A DNA stretch of 62,499 nucleotides, taken from NCBI GenBank assembly GCA_003228915.1, contig QIGL01000040.1:1-62499 (forward strand), read 5' to 3'. Position 1 is the first letter of the stretch, and every line of letters starts with the position of its first letter. The notes below the pieces were generated by a model, which was given only the letters and a program-made list of their open reading frames with translations, was not told the DNA's origin and did not search any database. Positions 39,249 to 49,281 of the stretch are shown in pieces. A program made the translations under genes and the position numbers. The DNA comes from Acidiferrobacteraceae bacterium (lineage in GTDB: Bacteria; Pseudomonadota; Gammaproteobacteria; Acidiferrobacterales; SZUA-150).

Positions 39249-39839
39249 ATGAATATTAATAAATTATTATTGGCTATCCTGTTTTCCGCAATCGTGCTTG
39301 GTTTAAACAAACCCGGCACGGTTTTGGCTGAGTTCAGCGTTACAAAACCCGGTGCTATCCTGACCGATAAAACTATGGAACTGTCTGGCCAACTACGTCT
39401 CGACTTGAGTGAAAAAACCGAAGAAGCACTGGGCAAGGGTATTCCCCTGGTCATTGAAGTCGAATATAGATTATTTCGGATACGAAAAATTATTTGGGAT
39501 GTCCAGCTTGCTAGCTGGTCATTTACCCATTCTATTCAATACCATGCATTGTCACGACAATACCTGGTTCGTGGCCATGGTTTGGATGCCAGTAATGTTG
39601 AAAGTTTTACGACACTCCAGGAAGCATTAAGTTTTATGGGCACACTTGATGACCTGACCCTGCCGTTACCACAACAACTTGATAACACGCCCGCCAAAAA
39701 AAATAGTCAGGGCTATCGCGCCCAGGTGCGGGCCAGGCTGGTTATAGAATCGTTACCGGCACCACTGCGGCCCGTGGCCTATACCTCTAGTGATTGGCGA
39801 CTGAATACTGGCTGGGTATCATGGAAAATAGCACCCTAA
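39249..39839 (+). CDS. DUF4390 domain protein, exported
   Basis: 196 residues with an N-terminal signal peptide (MNINKLLLAILFSAIVLGLN, cleavage near VLAEFS). The domain pattern (LSGQLRLDLSEKTEEALGKGIPL; VEYRLFRIRKIIWD; QYHALSRQYLVRG; YRAQVRARLVIESLP) matches DUF4390. Such genes regularly sit directly before the NtrY-like kinase gene. The function is unknown; a role in sensing at the envelope is a position-based guess. The stop overlaps the ntrY start by 19 bases. Confidence 0.88.
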   Translation: MNINKLLLAILFSAIVLGLNKPGTVLAEFSVTKPGAILTDKTMELSGQLRLDLSEKTEEALGKGIPLVIEVEYRLFRIRKIIWDVQLASWSFTHSIQYHALSRQYLVRGHGLDASNVESFTTLQEALSFMGTLDDLTLPLPQQLDNTPAKKNSQGYRAQVRARLVIESLPAPLRPVAYTSSDWRLNTGWVSWKIAP

Positions 39840-42013
39840 CTCGTTACGCAACGGGCATTATCCCGATTTCAGTACTGTCGGTGCTGCTATTATCGGCATT
39901 GCTAATGATGCATGCCGCCACCCAAAACTCGGCGACATTTGGCAACCTCTATTCTACCCTGCTGGTCATCAATGTACTGGGCGCCATCCTGTTGTTGAGC
40001 TTGATAGGACTGAATCTTTTCCGCTTAATCGTTCAATACCGTAATCGTGTGATGGGGTCACGATTAACGATGCGCCTGTTAGCTATGCTCGTGTCCATCG
40101 CTGTCGTGCCGGTCGCTATTGTTTTCATTTTTTCTCTGCAGGCAATAAACAAAGGTATTGATAGCTGGTTTGATGTCAAGATTGAACAGGCAATGGACGA
40201 TGCACTGGTGCTGGGCCGTACGGCTTTCGATACCTTCAAGGATGATTTAGTCGTAAAAGCAAAAACAATGTCGGCAGAACTGGAGGGCTCATCGGATGCG
40301 CTCGCACTGACAGCGCTAGATCTGCTTCGTGAAGAATACAAACTTTCTGAGCTCACACTCTATTCACAAGAAGGTCGTGTTATTGCATCAAGTAGTGAAG
40401 CAGGGCCAGACATCCAGAGCCTGCTGCCTTCGCAACCGAACAAAACAATACTCTCGCAGGTCCGCCAGGGATTAAATTATGCCAACCTGGATCCAGTCGC
40501 AGATGGAGAATTACAATTGCGCGTGGTGGTACCGGTTTATGGTCGTGAAGTCAGTAGCCCGTTACGAATACTACAGGTATTGCAACAATTACCAGGACGC
40601 TACTCCAAGCTGGGCGAAAGCGTCCAGAACGCTTTTGCAGAATATGAAAAACTGGTTTACTTGCGTGGGCCATTAAAATTTGGTTTCACGCTCTCTCTTA
40701 GCATGGTGGCCTTGCTAACCATGCTCATTGCCGTGTCGGCCGCAATTTATGCTGCCCGCCGGTTTGTCTCCCCGATTCGTGATTTAGCTGAGGGTACTGA
40801 AGCCGTGGCACAAGGCCAATATGACAAACAGCTTCCGGAACAGGGCCATGATGAATTTTCGATACTGGTACGCTCATTTAACAAAATGACAAGACGAATC
40901 AAGCAGGCCCAGTCAGATCTTAATAAAAGTAAAACAGAAGCAGATGTCCAGCGCACCTACCTGGAAACGGTACTTGCACATTTATCATCGGGCGTGCTTT
41001 CTTTTGATAAAGAATCACGTTTACAAACCTATAACCTGGCAGCAGAACAAATACTGGACGTTGATATGTCAGGATGGCCTGCCTCAAATATTAATGAATT
41101 AAATGCAAAACACCCTGACTTGTCAGAATTTATTTCTGCACTCAAACTTGCCGTTGACGAAAAAAGGAAAGAGTGGCAACAGGAAATTGTTATTGTTGGC
41201 GCTACTGGCAGAAGAACCCTGATGTTAAGAGGCGCTGCAATGCCTGTTGTCAGGACAAAAAAAAGCGGTTATGTCGTCGTATTTGATGATGTGACGACGC
41301 TGATTCGGGCCCAACGGGATGCAGCATGGGGGGAGGTTGCCCGGAGAATGGCCCATGAAATCAAAAACCCATTAACACCAATTCAGTTATCCGCCGAAAG
41401 AATGCAACATAAATTTAAAAAACAACTGAATGAAGCAGGCCAAACAATGCTGGAACGCTCAACCAGGACAATTATCGACCAGGTGGAGTCGCTCAAAACA
41501 ATGGTTAATGCCTTTTCTGATTATGCCCAGCCTGCAAAATTACGATTGCAACCCGTCCAGGTTAACTTGCTTATCCAGGATATTGTGGAACTCTACGGCG
41601 CCAGCCATGACGATCCGGAAAAAAGCCTGGTAATAAAACTTGACCTGGCAAAAAATCTGCCAGAAATCGAGGCCGACCCGGAACGGATAAAACAGGTACT
41701 GCACAACCTGGTCCTGAATGCCGCCCATGCCCTGGCCGAAGTAAAAAAACCAGCACTCTGTCTGTCAACGAAAAAAATTCAAACCGGGGGGGCTGACTAT
41801 ATTGAGCTTCTGGCCCATGATAATGGCGAGGGTTTTCCAAAAGATGTCCTGGCACACTTGTTTGAGCCCTATGTGACAAGCAAAGAAAAGGGCACCGGCC
41901 TGGGATTAGCGATTGTGAAAAAGATCGTAGAGGAACACAATGGCATCATTAGCGCAGACAATCAGCAACAAGGTGGCGCAAGTGTAAATATCAAGCTACC
42001 GGTAAGACGCTAA
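39821..42013 (+). CDS. ntrY: NtrY-like membrane sensor histidine kinase
   Basis: 730 residues from the ATG at 39821; an upstream in-frame start would overlap DUF4390 more. Three N-terminal helices (about 12-32, 45-70, 84-106), a periplasmic region (about 110-285) and TM4 (about 286-310) precede HAMP (about 311-365), a PAS-like domain (about 378-495), HisKA with His512 (RRMAHEIKNPLTPIQLSAER), and HATPase with LNAAHAL, DNGEGFP and GTGLGLAIV. It pairs with the NtrX-like regulator 46 bp downstream. NtrY/NtrX systems respond to nitrogen, redox or envelope cues, and trkA and trkH follow directly. Confidence 0.93.
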   Translation: MENSTLTRYATGIIPISVLSVLLLSALLMMHAATQNSATFGNLYSTLLVINVLGAILLLSLIGLNLFRLIVQYRNRVMGSRLTMRLLAMLVSIAVVPVAIVFIFSLQAINKGIDSWFDVKIEQAMDDALVLGRTAFDTFKDDLVVKAKTMSAELEGSSDALALTALDLLREEYKLSELTLYSQEGRVIASSSEAGPDIQSLLPSQPNKTILSQVRQGLNYANLDPVADGELQLRVVVPVYGREVSSPLRILQVLQQLPGRYSKLGESVQNAFAEYEKLVYLRGPLKFGFTLSLSMVALLTMLIAVSAAIYAARRFVSPIRDLAEGTEAVAQGQYDKQLPEQGHDEFSILVRSFNKMTRRIKQAQSDLNKSKTEADVQRTYLETVLAHLSSGVLSFDKESRLQTYNLAAEQILDVDMSGWPASNINELNAKHPDLSEFISALKLAVDEKRKEWQQEIVIVGATGRRTLMLRGAAMPVVRTKKSGYVVVFDDVTTLIRAQRDAAWGEVARRMAHEIKNPLTPIQLSAERMQHKFKKQLNEAGQTMLERSTRTIIDQVESLKTMVNAFSDYAQPAKLRLQPVQVNLLIQDIVELYGASHDDPEKSLVIKLDLAKNLPEIEADPERIKQVLHNLVLNAAHALAEVKKPALCLSTKKIQTGGADYIELLAHDNGEGFPKDVLAHLFEPYVTSKEKGTGLGLAIVKKIVEEHNGIISADNQQQGGASVNIKLPVRR

Positions 42014-42059
42014 CCAAAGAACCACTATTGTTAATGTAGAGCAACCCAGAGAGATTATC

Positions 42060-43439
42060 GTGGTACGCGGAAATATATTAGTTGTAGATGATGAGCCCGA
42101 CATCTGCCGACTGGTTCAGGAAATTCTTGAAGACGAGCAGTACCGGGTATTTACTGCTGAAGATGCGGGTTCAGCCCGCGTTGCCTACAGTCGCTTGCAC
42201 CCGGACCTGGTGTTGCTGGACATCTGGATGCCGGATGTAGATGGCATCACGCTTTTAAAAGAATGGTCCGGTAACAAGCAAAATACTGCCCCTGTTGTCA
42301 TGATGTCTGGCCACGGTAATGTTGAAACGGCTGTTGAGGCCACCCGTCTGGGGGCCTATGATTTTATTGAAAAGCCCCTGTCTATGGGCAAGCTTTTGCT
42401 CACTGTTGAACACGCACTGCAAGCCAGCAGGCAGGGTAAAACAAAAGACGTACCCCGAATCAGCCCGGCTTCAAGCCTGACAGGCAATAGCGCAGAGATA
42501 GTTTCCTTAAGACAACAACTCGAACGAGTTGCCCAAAGCGAATCAAAAGTCTTAATCACAGGTGAAAATGGCTGTGGTAAAGGTGTGGCCGCCCGCTACA
42601 TTCATGCCAACAGCAATCGGAGCTCGGGGCCTTTTGTTGAAATCAGCCTTGGTGCCGTACCACCTGAAAATCTTCTTAAACTACTTTTTGGCAGTGAACA
42701 GGCAGATGTTCTCCAGACCGGCAGCATCGAGCAGGCCAATGGCGGCACACTATTCCTTAACGAAGTTGGTGACCTGGATAGTGACACCCAGCTTAAACTC
42801 TACCACGCACTTGAAGAGAAAAATTATCTCAGGGTAGGTGGTAGCAGCCATGTTAGTGCTGATGTTAGATTGATTACATCAACAACCTATGACCTAAAAA
42901 ACGAAATAAAAGCTGGCAGGTTTAATGAAAAACTTTATTATTTGTTAAACGTTGTTTCGATATCACTACCGCCATTACGTAACAGGCGTGAAGATATTCC
43001 GGACCTGGTAAAACGTTTTGTAGATACATTTACGGCAGCCGAACAGTTGCCCTACCGAGCATTTCCAATAAGCACCCTTAATAGATTGCGCAATCATGAT
43101 TGGCCCGGCAATACCAGGGAATTAAAAAATCTCGTCCAAAGACTATTGATCCTGAACCGTGGATCAGAAGTTGAACTTGAAGAAGTGGAAAATGTTTTAC
43201 AGTCGCCAGTAGCTGTCAAAAGTTACCCGGCCCGTACCGAGAACAGCCTTTTCGAAATGTCGCTGAGAGATGCGCGGGATGCTTTTGAGAAATCATACCT
43301 GGAACACCACTTGCGTGAAACAGCTGGTAATATCAGCGAGCTCGCCCGAATTGTTGGCATGGAAAGAACGCACCTGTACCGAAAGATAAAACAATTACGG
43401 ATTAATCCCAAGGAATTGAAAGGCAGCGAAAAAAAATAA
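42060..43439 (+). CDS. ntrX: NtrX-like regulator with degenerate sigma-54 activation domain
   Basis: 459 residues with a GTG start. The receiver domain has Asp54 ([10 protein letters not shown]) and Lys in IEKPL. The AAA+ domain has Walker A GENGCGKG (168-175), but the GAFTGA loop that touches sigma-54 is absent: after LLFGSEQ comes ADVLQTGS. Walker B reads LFLNEVG, with Asn234 for the usual Asp, and the usual LYYRLNV arginine is Leu. The C-terminal Fis-type helix-turn-helix is intact ([20 protein letters not shown]). It probably binds DNA but does not activate sigma-54 transcription. GAFTGA-less NtrX proteins are known elsewhere. Confidence 0.92.
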   Translation: MVRGNILVVDDEPDICRLVQEILEDEQYRVFTAEDAGSARVAYSRLHPDLVLLDIWMPDVDGITLLKEWSGNKQNTAPVVMMSGHGNVETAVEATRLGAYDFIEKPLSMGKLLLTVEHALQASRQGKTKDVPRISPASSLTGNSAEIVSLRQQLERVAQSESKVLITGENGCGKGVAARYIHANSNRSSGPFVEISLGAVPPENLLKLLFGSEQADVLQTGSIEQANGGTLFLNEVGDLDSDTQLKLYHALEEKNYLRVGGSSHVSADVRLITSTTYDLKNEIKAGRFNEKLYYLLNVVSISLPPLRNRREDIPDLVKRFVDTFTAAEQLPYRAFPISTLNRLRNHDWPGNTRELKNLVQRLLILNRGSEVELEEVENVLQSPVAVKSYPARTENSLFEMSLRDARDAFEKSYLEHHLRETAGNISELARIVGMERTHLYRKIKQLRINPKELKGSEKK

Positions 43440-43440
43440 A

Positions 43441-44820
43441 ATGAAAATTATAATATTGGGTGCCGGGCAGGTTGGTATTTCGGTTGCCGAAAACCTGGTC
43501 AACGAAGCCAGTGACATAACTGTTATAGATACTGATGCCTTGCAGCTTGAGGAAATCCGACATCGACTGGATTTAAGGACTGTACAGGGCAACGGCGCAT
43601 ACCCGGAAATTTTGAAACAAGCCGGTGCTGATGACGCCGATATGATCCTGGCGGTTACCAATTCGGACGAAGTCAATATTGCTGCCTGCCAGGTAGCCAA
43701 CACGCTGTTCCACACGCCGACAAAAATTGCCCGTATCCGCGCCTCGGAATATCTCGATCATCCTGAGTTATTTATTCATGGTGCTATCCCGATTGATGTC
43801 ATTATCAGCCCTGAACAAATCCTCACTGATTACATCCAGCGCCTGATTGAGTATCCCAGTGCCTTACAAGTGCTCGATTTTGCAGGTGGTCTGGTCAGGC
43901 TGGTTGCAGTTAAAGCCTATTACGGCGGCCCATTGGTAGGCCATGAGCTCAAGGCACTGCGTGAACATTTGCCAAACATTGATACCCGGGTTGCAGCTAT
44001 TTACCGACGTGATCGACCAATCGTTCCCACTGGCGACACGGTCATTGAAGCCGATGATGAAGTATTTTTTATAGCCGCCCGCAAACACATTCGGGCGGTG
44101 ATGAGTGAACTACGAAAACTGGACAAACCAGTCAAGCGGGTAATTCTCGCAGGAGGTGGAAATATTGGCCGCCGGCTTGCCAAAACACTTGAGAAGCAAA
44201 AATATTCCGTAAAATTGATAGATCACAATCGCAAGCGGGCACAACAAGTTGCAGAAGAACTCGAAAAAACAATTGTTCTGCATGGTGATGCGGCAGATGA
44301 AGATTTACTTACCAGGGAAGGCATCGACCACACAGACATTTTTTGTGCGCTAACCAATGATGACGAAGCCAATATTTTATCAGCACTGCTGGCAAAAAAA
44401 CTGGGCGCTCGCAAAGTGCTTTCACTCATTAACCGTGCCATTTATGTCGACTTGATTCAGAGTGGCGGTGATATTGATATCGCCATCTCGCCACAGCAAG
44501 CCACCATTGGCAGCCTCCTTGCCCATGTCAGGCGGGGTGATGTCGTCGCCGTACATTCACTTCGACGTGGCGCGGCTGAGGCTATCGAAGCCATTGCCCA
44601 TGGCGATGAAAATAGTTCCCGTGTTGTCGGCAGGATGGTGCAAGATGTTCCGCTACCAGAAGGCACAACGATTGGCGCCATCGTAAGAAAAAATAATGTC
44701 ATCATTGCCCATCGTGATACAAAAATTGAAGCAGACGACCACGTTATTCTGTTCCTGGTCGATAAACGTAAAATTGCCGAAGTTGAACGCTTATTCCAGG
44801 TTTCTTATAGCTTCCTCTAA
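43441..44820 (+). CDS. trkA: Trk potassium uptake system, NAD-binding component TrkA
   Basis: 459 residues, beginning one base after ntrX. Two RCK units in tandem: N-terminal Rossmann [15 protein letters not shown] with [14 protein letters not shown] and a TrkA_C part, then a second Rossmann [16 protein letters not shown] with [11 protein letters not shown] and a second TrkA_C part ([19 protein letters not shown]). It gates the TrkH channel through nucleotide binding in the cytoplasm. Next to trkH with a 2-bp gap. Confidence 0.97.
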   Translation: MKIIILGAGQVGISVAENLVNEASDITVIDTDALQLEEIRHRLDLRTVQGNGAYPEILKQAGADDADMILAVTNSDEVNIAACQVANTLFHTPTKIARIRASEYLDHPELFIHGAIPIDVIISPEQILTDYIQRLIEYPSALQVLDFAGGLVRLVAVKAYYGGPLVGHELKALREHLPNIDTRVAAIYRRDRPIVPTGDTVIEADDEVFFIAARKHIRAVMSELRKLDKPVKRVILAGGGNIGRRLAKTLEKQKYSVKLIDHNRKRAQQVAEELEKTIVLHGDAADEDLLTREGIDHTDIFCALTNDDEANILSALLAKKLGARKVLSLINRAIYVDLIQSGGDIDIAISPQQATIGSLLAHVRRGDVVAVHSLRRGAAEAIEAIAHGDENSSRVVGRMVQDVPLPEGTTIGAIVRKNNVIIAHRDTKIEADDHVILFLVDKRKIAEVERLFQVSYSFL

Positions 44821-44822
44821 AT

Positions 44823-46274
44823 ATGCAATTTACAGTCATCCAAAGAGTTACCGGGCTAATGTTGCTTTTGTTCAGCACAACAATGCTGTTACCGGTTCTT
44901 GTGTCAATTATTTATCAGGATATAGCCCTGAAGACATTCCTGCTCACATACGGCATTACTTTAGCGACGGGTCTTTTATTTTGGCTACCTGTTGCCAGGT
45001 CAAAACTTGACATACAGCTTAAAGACGGGTTTGTCATTGTCACCCTCTTCTGGGCCCTGCTGGCATTGGCAGGTTCGCTGCCTTTTGTATTATTGAGTGA
45101 TCTGAATATTTCCTTTACTGATGCCTTTTTTGAATCTATGTCCGGCCTGACGACCACAGGTGCAACGGTGATAACCGGTATTGATGACTTGCCGCCATCA
45201 ATTCGTTACTACCGTCAGCAATTACAATGGCTTGGCGGCATGGGTATTGTCGTTCTGGCTGTTGCCATTTTACCAATGCTGGGCATAGGTGGCATGCAAT
45301 TGTTCAGGGCTGAAACGCCGGGCCCAATGAAAGACAATAAGCTGACACCAAGAATTACCGAAACCGCCAAGGCATTATGGTATATCTACCTTGGCTTGAC
45401 AGTGGCCGCTGTCCTCGCCTATTGGCTGGCAGGGATGAATCTTTTTGATGCAATTGGCCATGCCTTTTCTACCATATCCATAGGAGGTTTCTCGACTCAC
45501 GATCAAAGCATTGGTTATTTTCAAAGCATTAATATAGAAATGGTGAGCATATTTTTTATGTTGTTAGCAGGCATGAATTTTTCACTCCATTTTCTCGGCT
45601 GGCGGGCTCGCAGTCTGCGTGTATATTTTAGAGATTCCGAGCTCAAGGTTTACCTGGGAATTATATTTGTAGTCAGTACAGTTTCTGTATTGGTACTCAT
45701 AGCGAACGATACGTATGAGACCACGGCCATGGCGATCCACCATGGAATTTTCCAGGCGGTCTCGATCGCCACAACGACCGGCTATACAACAACAGGTTTC
45801 TACTGGTGGCCCTTGTTTCTTCCTGTACTGCTGATTACTGCCAGCTTTATCGGTGGTTGTGCCGGTTCCACGGCTGGCGGCATGAAGGTTATCCGGGGCC
45901 TCCTGTTATACAAACAGGGCAAACGGGAAATCATGCGACTGATTCATCCTGATGCCCTGTTTCCAATTAAGGTGGGCGGCAAACCAATGAGTGACAGGGT
46001 GCTATCTGCTGTCTGGGGATTTTTTGCGCTATATGTTTTTAGTCTCACCATACTCTCGCTAATATTACTGGCCACGGGCAACGACCTGGTGACCGCATTC
46101 TCGGCCGTTGCCGCCAGCCTGAATAACCTGGGCCCGGGTCTTGGCGGGGTCAGTAGCAATTACGGCGGCATGACAAACATCGATAAGTGGGTATTATCGG
46201 TGGCCATGCTGTTAGGCAGGCTTGAGTTATTCACACTCCTGGTGCTGTTAACTCCAGCATTCTGGAGATCCTGA
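44823..46274 (+). CDS. trkH: Trk potassium uptake protein TrkH
   Basis: 483 residues, polytopic, four repeated M1-P-M2 units. Selectivity-loop glycine motifs appear in MSGLTTTGATVITG, TISIGGFSTHD, TTTGYTTTGF and NNLGPGLGGVSSNYGG. It forms the K+ channel subunit in the inner membrane. Last gene of the def-to-trkH run; an AT-rich hairpin follows. Confidence 0.97.
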   Translation: MQFTVIQRVTGLMLLLFSTTMLLPVLVSIIYQDIALKTFLLTYGITLATGLLFWLPVARSKLDIQLKDGFVIVTLFWALLALAGSLPFVLLSDLNISFTDAFFESMSGLTTTGATVITGIDDLPPSIRYYRQQLQWLGGMGIVVLAVAILPMLGIGGMQLFRAETPGPMKDNKLTPRITETAKALWYIYLGLTVAAVLAYWLAGMNLFDAIGHAFSTISIGGFSTHDQSIGYFQSINIEMVSIFFMLLAGMNFSLHFLGWRARSLRVYFRDSELKVYLGIIFVVSTVSVLVLIANDTYETTAMAIHHGIFQAVSIATTTGYTTTGFYWWPLFLPVLLITASFIGGCAGSTAGGMKVIRGLLLYKQGKREIMRLIHPDALFPIKVGGKPMSDRVLSAVWGFFALYVFSLTILSLILLATGNDLVTAFSAVAASLNNLGPGLGGVSSNYGGMTNIDKWVLSVAMLLGRLELFTLLVLLTPAFWRS

Positions 46275-46288
46275 AATCTAATAAAAAA

Positions 46289-46327
46289 TTTTACTAAAAT
46301 TATTTTAGTAAAATTCTTTTAGTAAAA
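46289..46327. terminator. AT-rich convergent terminator with three 11-bp arms
   Basis: TTTTACTAAAA (46289-46299) can pair with TTTTAGTAAAA at 46303-46313 or with a second identical copy at 46317-46327. The latter contains the stop codon of the leftward acyltransferase gene. A T run follows on the right and A/T tracts on the left, so it can end transcription in both directions between the convergent trkH and lpxL-type genes. Confidence 0.7.
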
Positions 46328-47254
46328 CTCTTTTTCGCCTTCGGGTCGTGTTTTAAAGCGTCTGTGCACCCACAAATACTGATCGGGCATTTCTCTTACT
46401 TCTTTTTCTAATACTGTGTTAATGCGTAACGTGTCCTGGTAATCATCGCCGCTAGGGAAATTTTCCAGTGGCGCCTCTATCGTAAGCTCATAACCTTTCC
46501 CTGCCGGCAGCTGGCGAATAAAACACGGTAAGACGACCGCACTGGTTAGTTTGGTTATTTTTCCCAATACGCCGAAAGTAGACGCCTGGATGTCAAAAAA
46601 TGGAACAAACATTCCATTTTTCCTGCCAGCATCCTGATCAGGTAAATAGAAAAAAAGTTCACCCCGTTTTACCGCCCTTATGGCCGGTTTAATTCCATCA
46701 CTAACACGGAGTAGTGTTCCCATGCCAAATCGATACCTGCGGTTGCGGATAGCCGCATCCACCAATTTATTGTGTGGTGGTTTATATATATCGACAATTA
46801 CATGGGAACTGGCTAAATACATACCGGCAGTCTCAATGGCGCAAAAGTGCCCAAACAGTAGTATTACATTGCTGTTACCAGCAATGACCTGGTCAAGATG
46901 GTGCTGGCCCCGGCATTTGACTACGGATTGCAAACGCTTAGCCGATACCCGCTGAGCAAAAATAGATTCAAGAGCAGCACGTCCCGTGGCAATAAAATTT
47001 TGTCTGACGATTTTTAGTCGGTGCTTCTTGTCCCACTCCGGAAAACAACGCTCAAGATTGCGCATGACCACCCGTTTACGGCTCTTCGCCAAATAAAAAA
47101 GTACCAGCCCTAACAGGCTGCCCAGGGACACGATTACCCTGAATGGAAGCAAGCTGATGCCTACCATAATCGAAAGGCCAAGCCAGGTTAACCAGTAACG
47201 AGGATGTAAAAAATGCCAGAAAAAAAAGTTATGGTTATTATCGGAATTCTTCAT
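46319..47254 (-). CDS. LpxL/HtrB-family lipid A acyltransferase, paralogue 1
   Basis: 311 residues. A hydrophobic N-terminus (about 17-57) precedes the family pattern LERCFPEWDKKHRLKIVRQNF and the catalytic HX4E motif His136-Glu141 (LLFGHFCAIETAG). Substrate-site segments FYLPDQDAGRKNGMFVPFF and a C-terminal YLWVHRRFKTRPEGE follow. It adds a secondary acyl chain to Kdo2-lipid A or a related glycolipid at the inner membrane. It is the last of three tandem paralogues, 16 bp after the middle one. Acyl specificity cannot be told from sequence alone. Confidence 0.88.
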   Translation of the reverse strand: MKNSDNNHNFFFWHFLHPRYWLTWLGLSIMVGISLLPFRVIVSLGSLLGLVLFYLAKSRKRVVMRNLERCFPEWDKKHRLKIVRQNFIATGRAALESIFAQRVSAKRLQSVVKCRGQHHLDQVIAGNSNVILLFGHFCAIETAGMYLASSHVIVDIYKPPHNKLVDAAIRNRRYRFGMGTLLRVSDGIKPAIRAVKRGELFFYLPDQDAGRKNGMFVPFFDIQASTFGVLGKITKLTSAVVLPCFIRQLPAGKGYELTIEAPLENFPSGDDYQDTLRINTVLEKEVREMPDQYLWVHRRFKTRPEGEKEFY

Positions 47255-47270
47255 AAATATTTATAAAAGA

Positions 47271-48206
47271 CTATTTATACAGGGCCCGGCCATTTTTTTG
47301 ACCACCGCTTTCCTGGGTTTTGAAGCGCCTGTGGATCCAGAAATATTCAGCGGGCCTTTTGCGAACATGCTCTTCTACCAACCTGTTCATTTTATTGGCA
47401 TCGGCGAGCAAATCTTTTGTCGGAAAATTTTCCATTGCCGGCAAAAAAGTCACGTCATAATGACCGGCCTTGCTGGCCTTACAGGCAATACAAGGTATCA
47501 CCTTGGCCCTGGTCATTACTGCAATTCGATTCAGGGCAGTGATTGTTGCGGCGGGGTGCCCAAAAAACGGGACGTAAACATGTTGGACATGACGCCCCTG
47601 ATCAAGGTCAGGCAAATAAAAAAATGGTGTGCCCGCTCGAATAACACGAATTAGCTTTTTTAGATAACTATCGTTCTCGATGGGGACGCCGCCAAATTGG
47701 CGTCGTTTATAATCAACGGCCCAGTGAAGAATATTCTTTCGTGGCGGTCGGTACATGCCTGCCACGGTAAATGTCATTGCCAAGCGCGACAACGCCAGCT
47801 CCAGGCCGACAAAGTGTGGCGCCAATATAATGACAGGGGTTTTATTTTTTATTTCCTGTTCGAGTGCTTCCATATTGATAAAATTGACATACTTAGCCAG
47901 TCTTTTCCTGGGCCGGTACCATGTGATGCCAAGGGTGCAAAATAAAGACTGTCCCAGGTTTTTAAAATGCTTGATGAGTAATTTTTTTCGAGCTTTATCT
48001 GAAAGCTCCGGGAAACAAATTCCAAGGTTTACCCTGGCATAATTAGTGCGACGGTAATCTAAAATATAAAACAGCAGGCCGAAGCCCTGGCCAATAATTG
48101 ACAACAACGGCACAGGTAGCCGTACAATAACCCACAGAAAAGAACGCCCTATTATGTTTGGCAGGTAGGGCTTGTCTTTATTGCTATCGTCTATTTGATC
48201 GTTCAT
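47271..48206 (-). CDS. LpxL/HtrB-family acyltransferase, paralogue 2
   Basis: 311 residues from ATG 48206. An upstream in-frame start would extend 26 residues into the preceding gene and has no support. HX4E at His131-Glu136 (LAPHFVGLELALS), GICFPELSDKARKKLLIKHF, FYLPDLDQGRHVQHVYVPFF and YFWIHRRFKTQ are the family blocks. It overlaps the end of paralogue 3 by 23 bases, so the genes are translationally linked. It differs considerably from its two neighbours outside these blocks, suggesting old duplication and separate acceptor or donor use. Confidence 0.88.
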   Translation of the reverse strand: MNDQIDDSNKDKPYLPNIIGRSFLWVIVRLPVPLLSIIGQGFGLLFYILDYRRTNYARVNLGICFPELSDKARKKLLIKHFKNLGQSLFCTLGITWYRPRKRLAKYVNFINMEALEQEIKNKTPVIILAPHFVGLELALSRLAMTFTVAGMYRPPRKNILHWAVDYKRRQFGGVPIENDSYLKKLIRVIRAGTPFFYLPDLDQGRHVQHVYVPFFGHPAATITALNRIAVMTRAKVIPCIACKASKAGHYDVTFLPAMENFPTKDLLADANKMNRLVEEHVRKRPAEYFWIHRRFKTQESGGQKNGRALYK

Positions 48207-49137
48207 AGGGTCTTGGCTTGTTATCTGGACGAGAACGGTAGCGACGGAAAGTCCACATATATTGAGCGGGCACATCCCTGACATGTTTTTCTAGCTGCTC
48301 GCTTATTGTTTTAGCATCATTATATTCGTTCCCTGTTGGAAAATCTTCCAGTGGCGGCTGAAAAATTAATTCATAACCACCCCTGGCCAGACGTTTAATA
48401 TAAGCTGGCAATGCCACGGCATCACAAAGTTTAACCAGTTTCGCTGCGCCGGTAATGGTTGCGGCTTCGCTGCCCAGGAAGGGTACAAAAACCGATTTGT
48501 CGGGCCCATGGTCTTCATCAGGTAAATAATAAAATCCATAGCCGGATTTAATCGACCGCACCAATGAACGCAGGCCCGACCTTCTTAAAAAAAGCCGCGC
48601 GCCAAATCGGCTGCGGCCCCGGTGGATAAACCAGTTAATTAACTTATTCCGCGCCGGTTTAATCAGCCCGATTTGAGGAAAATTACGCGATGTCATCACG
48701 CCACCAAATTCGAGGGCAACGAAGTGACCTGTTAACAAAATAATGTGGCGCCCCTGGCCATGGTATTTTTTATAATTTTCTAACCCGGTAATCCTGATAA
48801 ACTGATCCAGGTATTTCGGGCTTGCCCACCACAAAACCGGAATATCCAGTACTGTTTGCATGAGCACTCGAAAGTGGGCCCGAACCAGGTGGTCCTGCCG
48901 GGCCTGGTTCCATTCCGGGAAGGCCAGCCTTATATTGGTTTTGACAATAGACCGTCTTTTTTTACTGGTTAAATAAAATAAATCACCCAGTAGAAATCCA
49001 AGCACAGAAAAAAGCGCACGCGGTAAATAAACACTCAATCTCAACAAACCCAAACCAATCCAGGTCAGCCAGAAGCGAGGCAATAAAAACTGATATTCAA
49101 AATTCGGGTTATAGGGGCCCTTTGTCTCTTGTGGCAT
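48184..49137 (-). CDS. LpxL/HtrB-family acyltransferase, paralogue 3
   Basis: 317 residues. An N-terminal hydrophobic region (about 20-57) precedes AFPEWNQARQDHLVRAHF, HX4E at His138-Glu143 (LLTGHFVALEFGG), FYYLPDEDHGPDKSVFVPFL and YMWTFRRYRSRPDN. It is first gene of the three-gene acyltransferase operon, divergent from the methyltransferase at 49282. Its start at 49137 lies 144 bp from that gene, leaving room for two promoters. Confidence 0.88.
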   Translation of the reverse strand: MPQETKGPYNPNFEYQFLLPRFWLTWIGLGLLRLSVYLPRALFSVLGFLLGDLFYLTSKKRRSIVKTNIRLAFPEWNQARQDHLVRAHFRVLMQTVLDIPVLWWASPKYLDQFIRITGLENYKKYHGQGRHIILLTGHFVALEFGGVMTSRNFPQIGLIKPARNKLINWFIHRGRSRFGARLFLRRSGLRSLVRSIKSGYGFYYLPDEDHGPDKSVFVPFLGSEAATITGAAKLVKLCDAVALPAYIKRLARGGYELIFQPPLEDFPTGNEYNDAKTISEQLEKHVRDVPAQYMWTFRRYRSRPDNKPRPYERSNRR

Positions 49138-49281
49138 ATTAGCAGGCGAATGTCGGCAACTGTTTCATGCTCAGGATTATAACCGACATCACGTCAAGAC
49201 TTCGCCAAACCTGGATCAATCAACTCAGTTACAATGCTGGCATGTGCCGTTAATGTCTAAACCTGATACAAGTATTAATTT

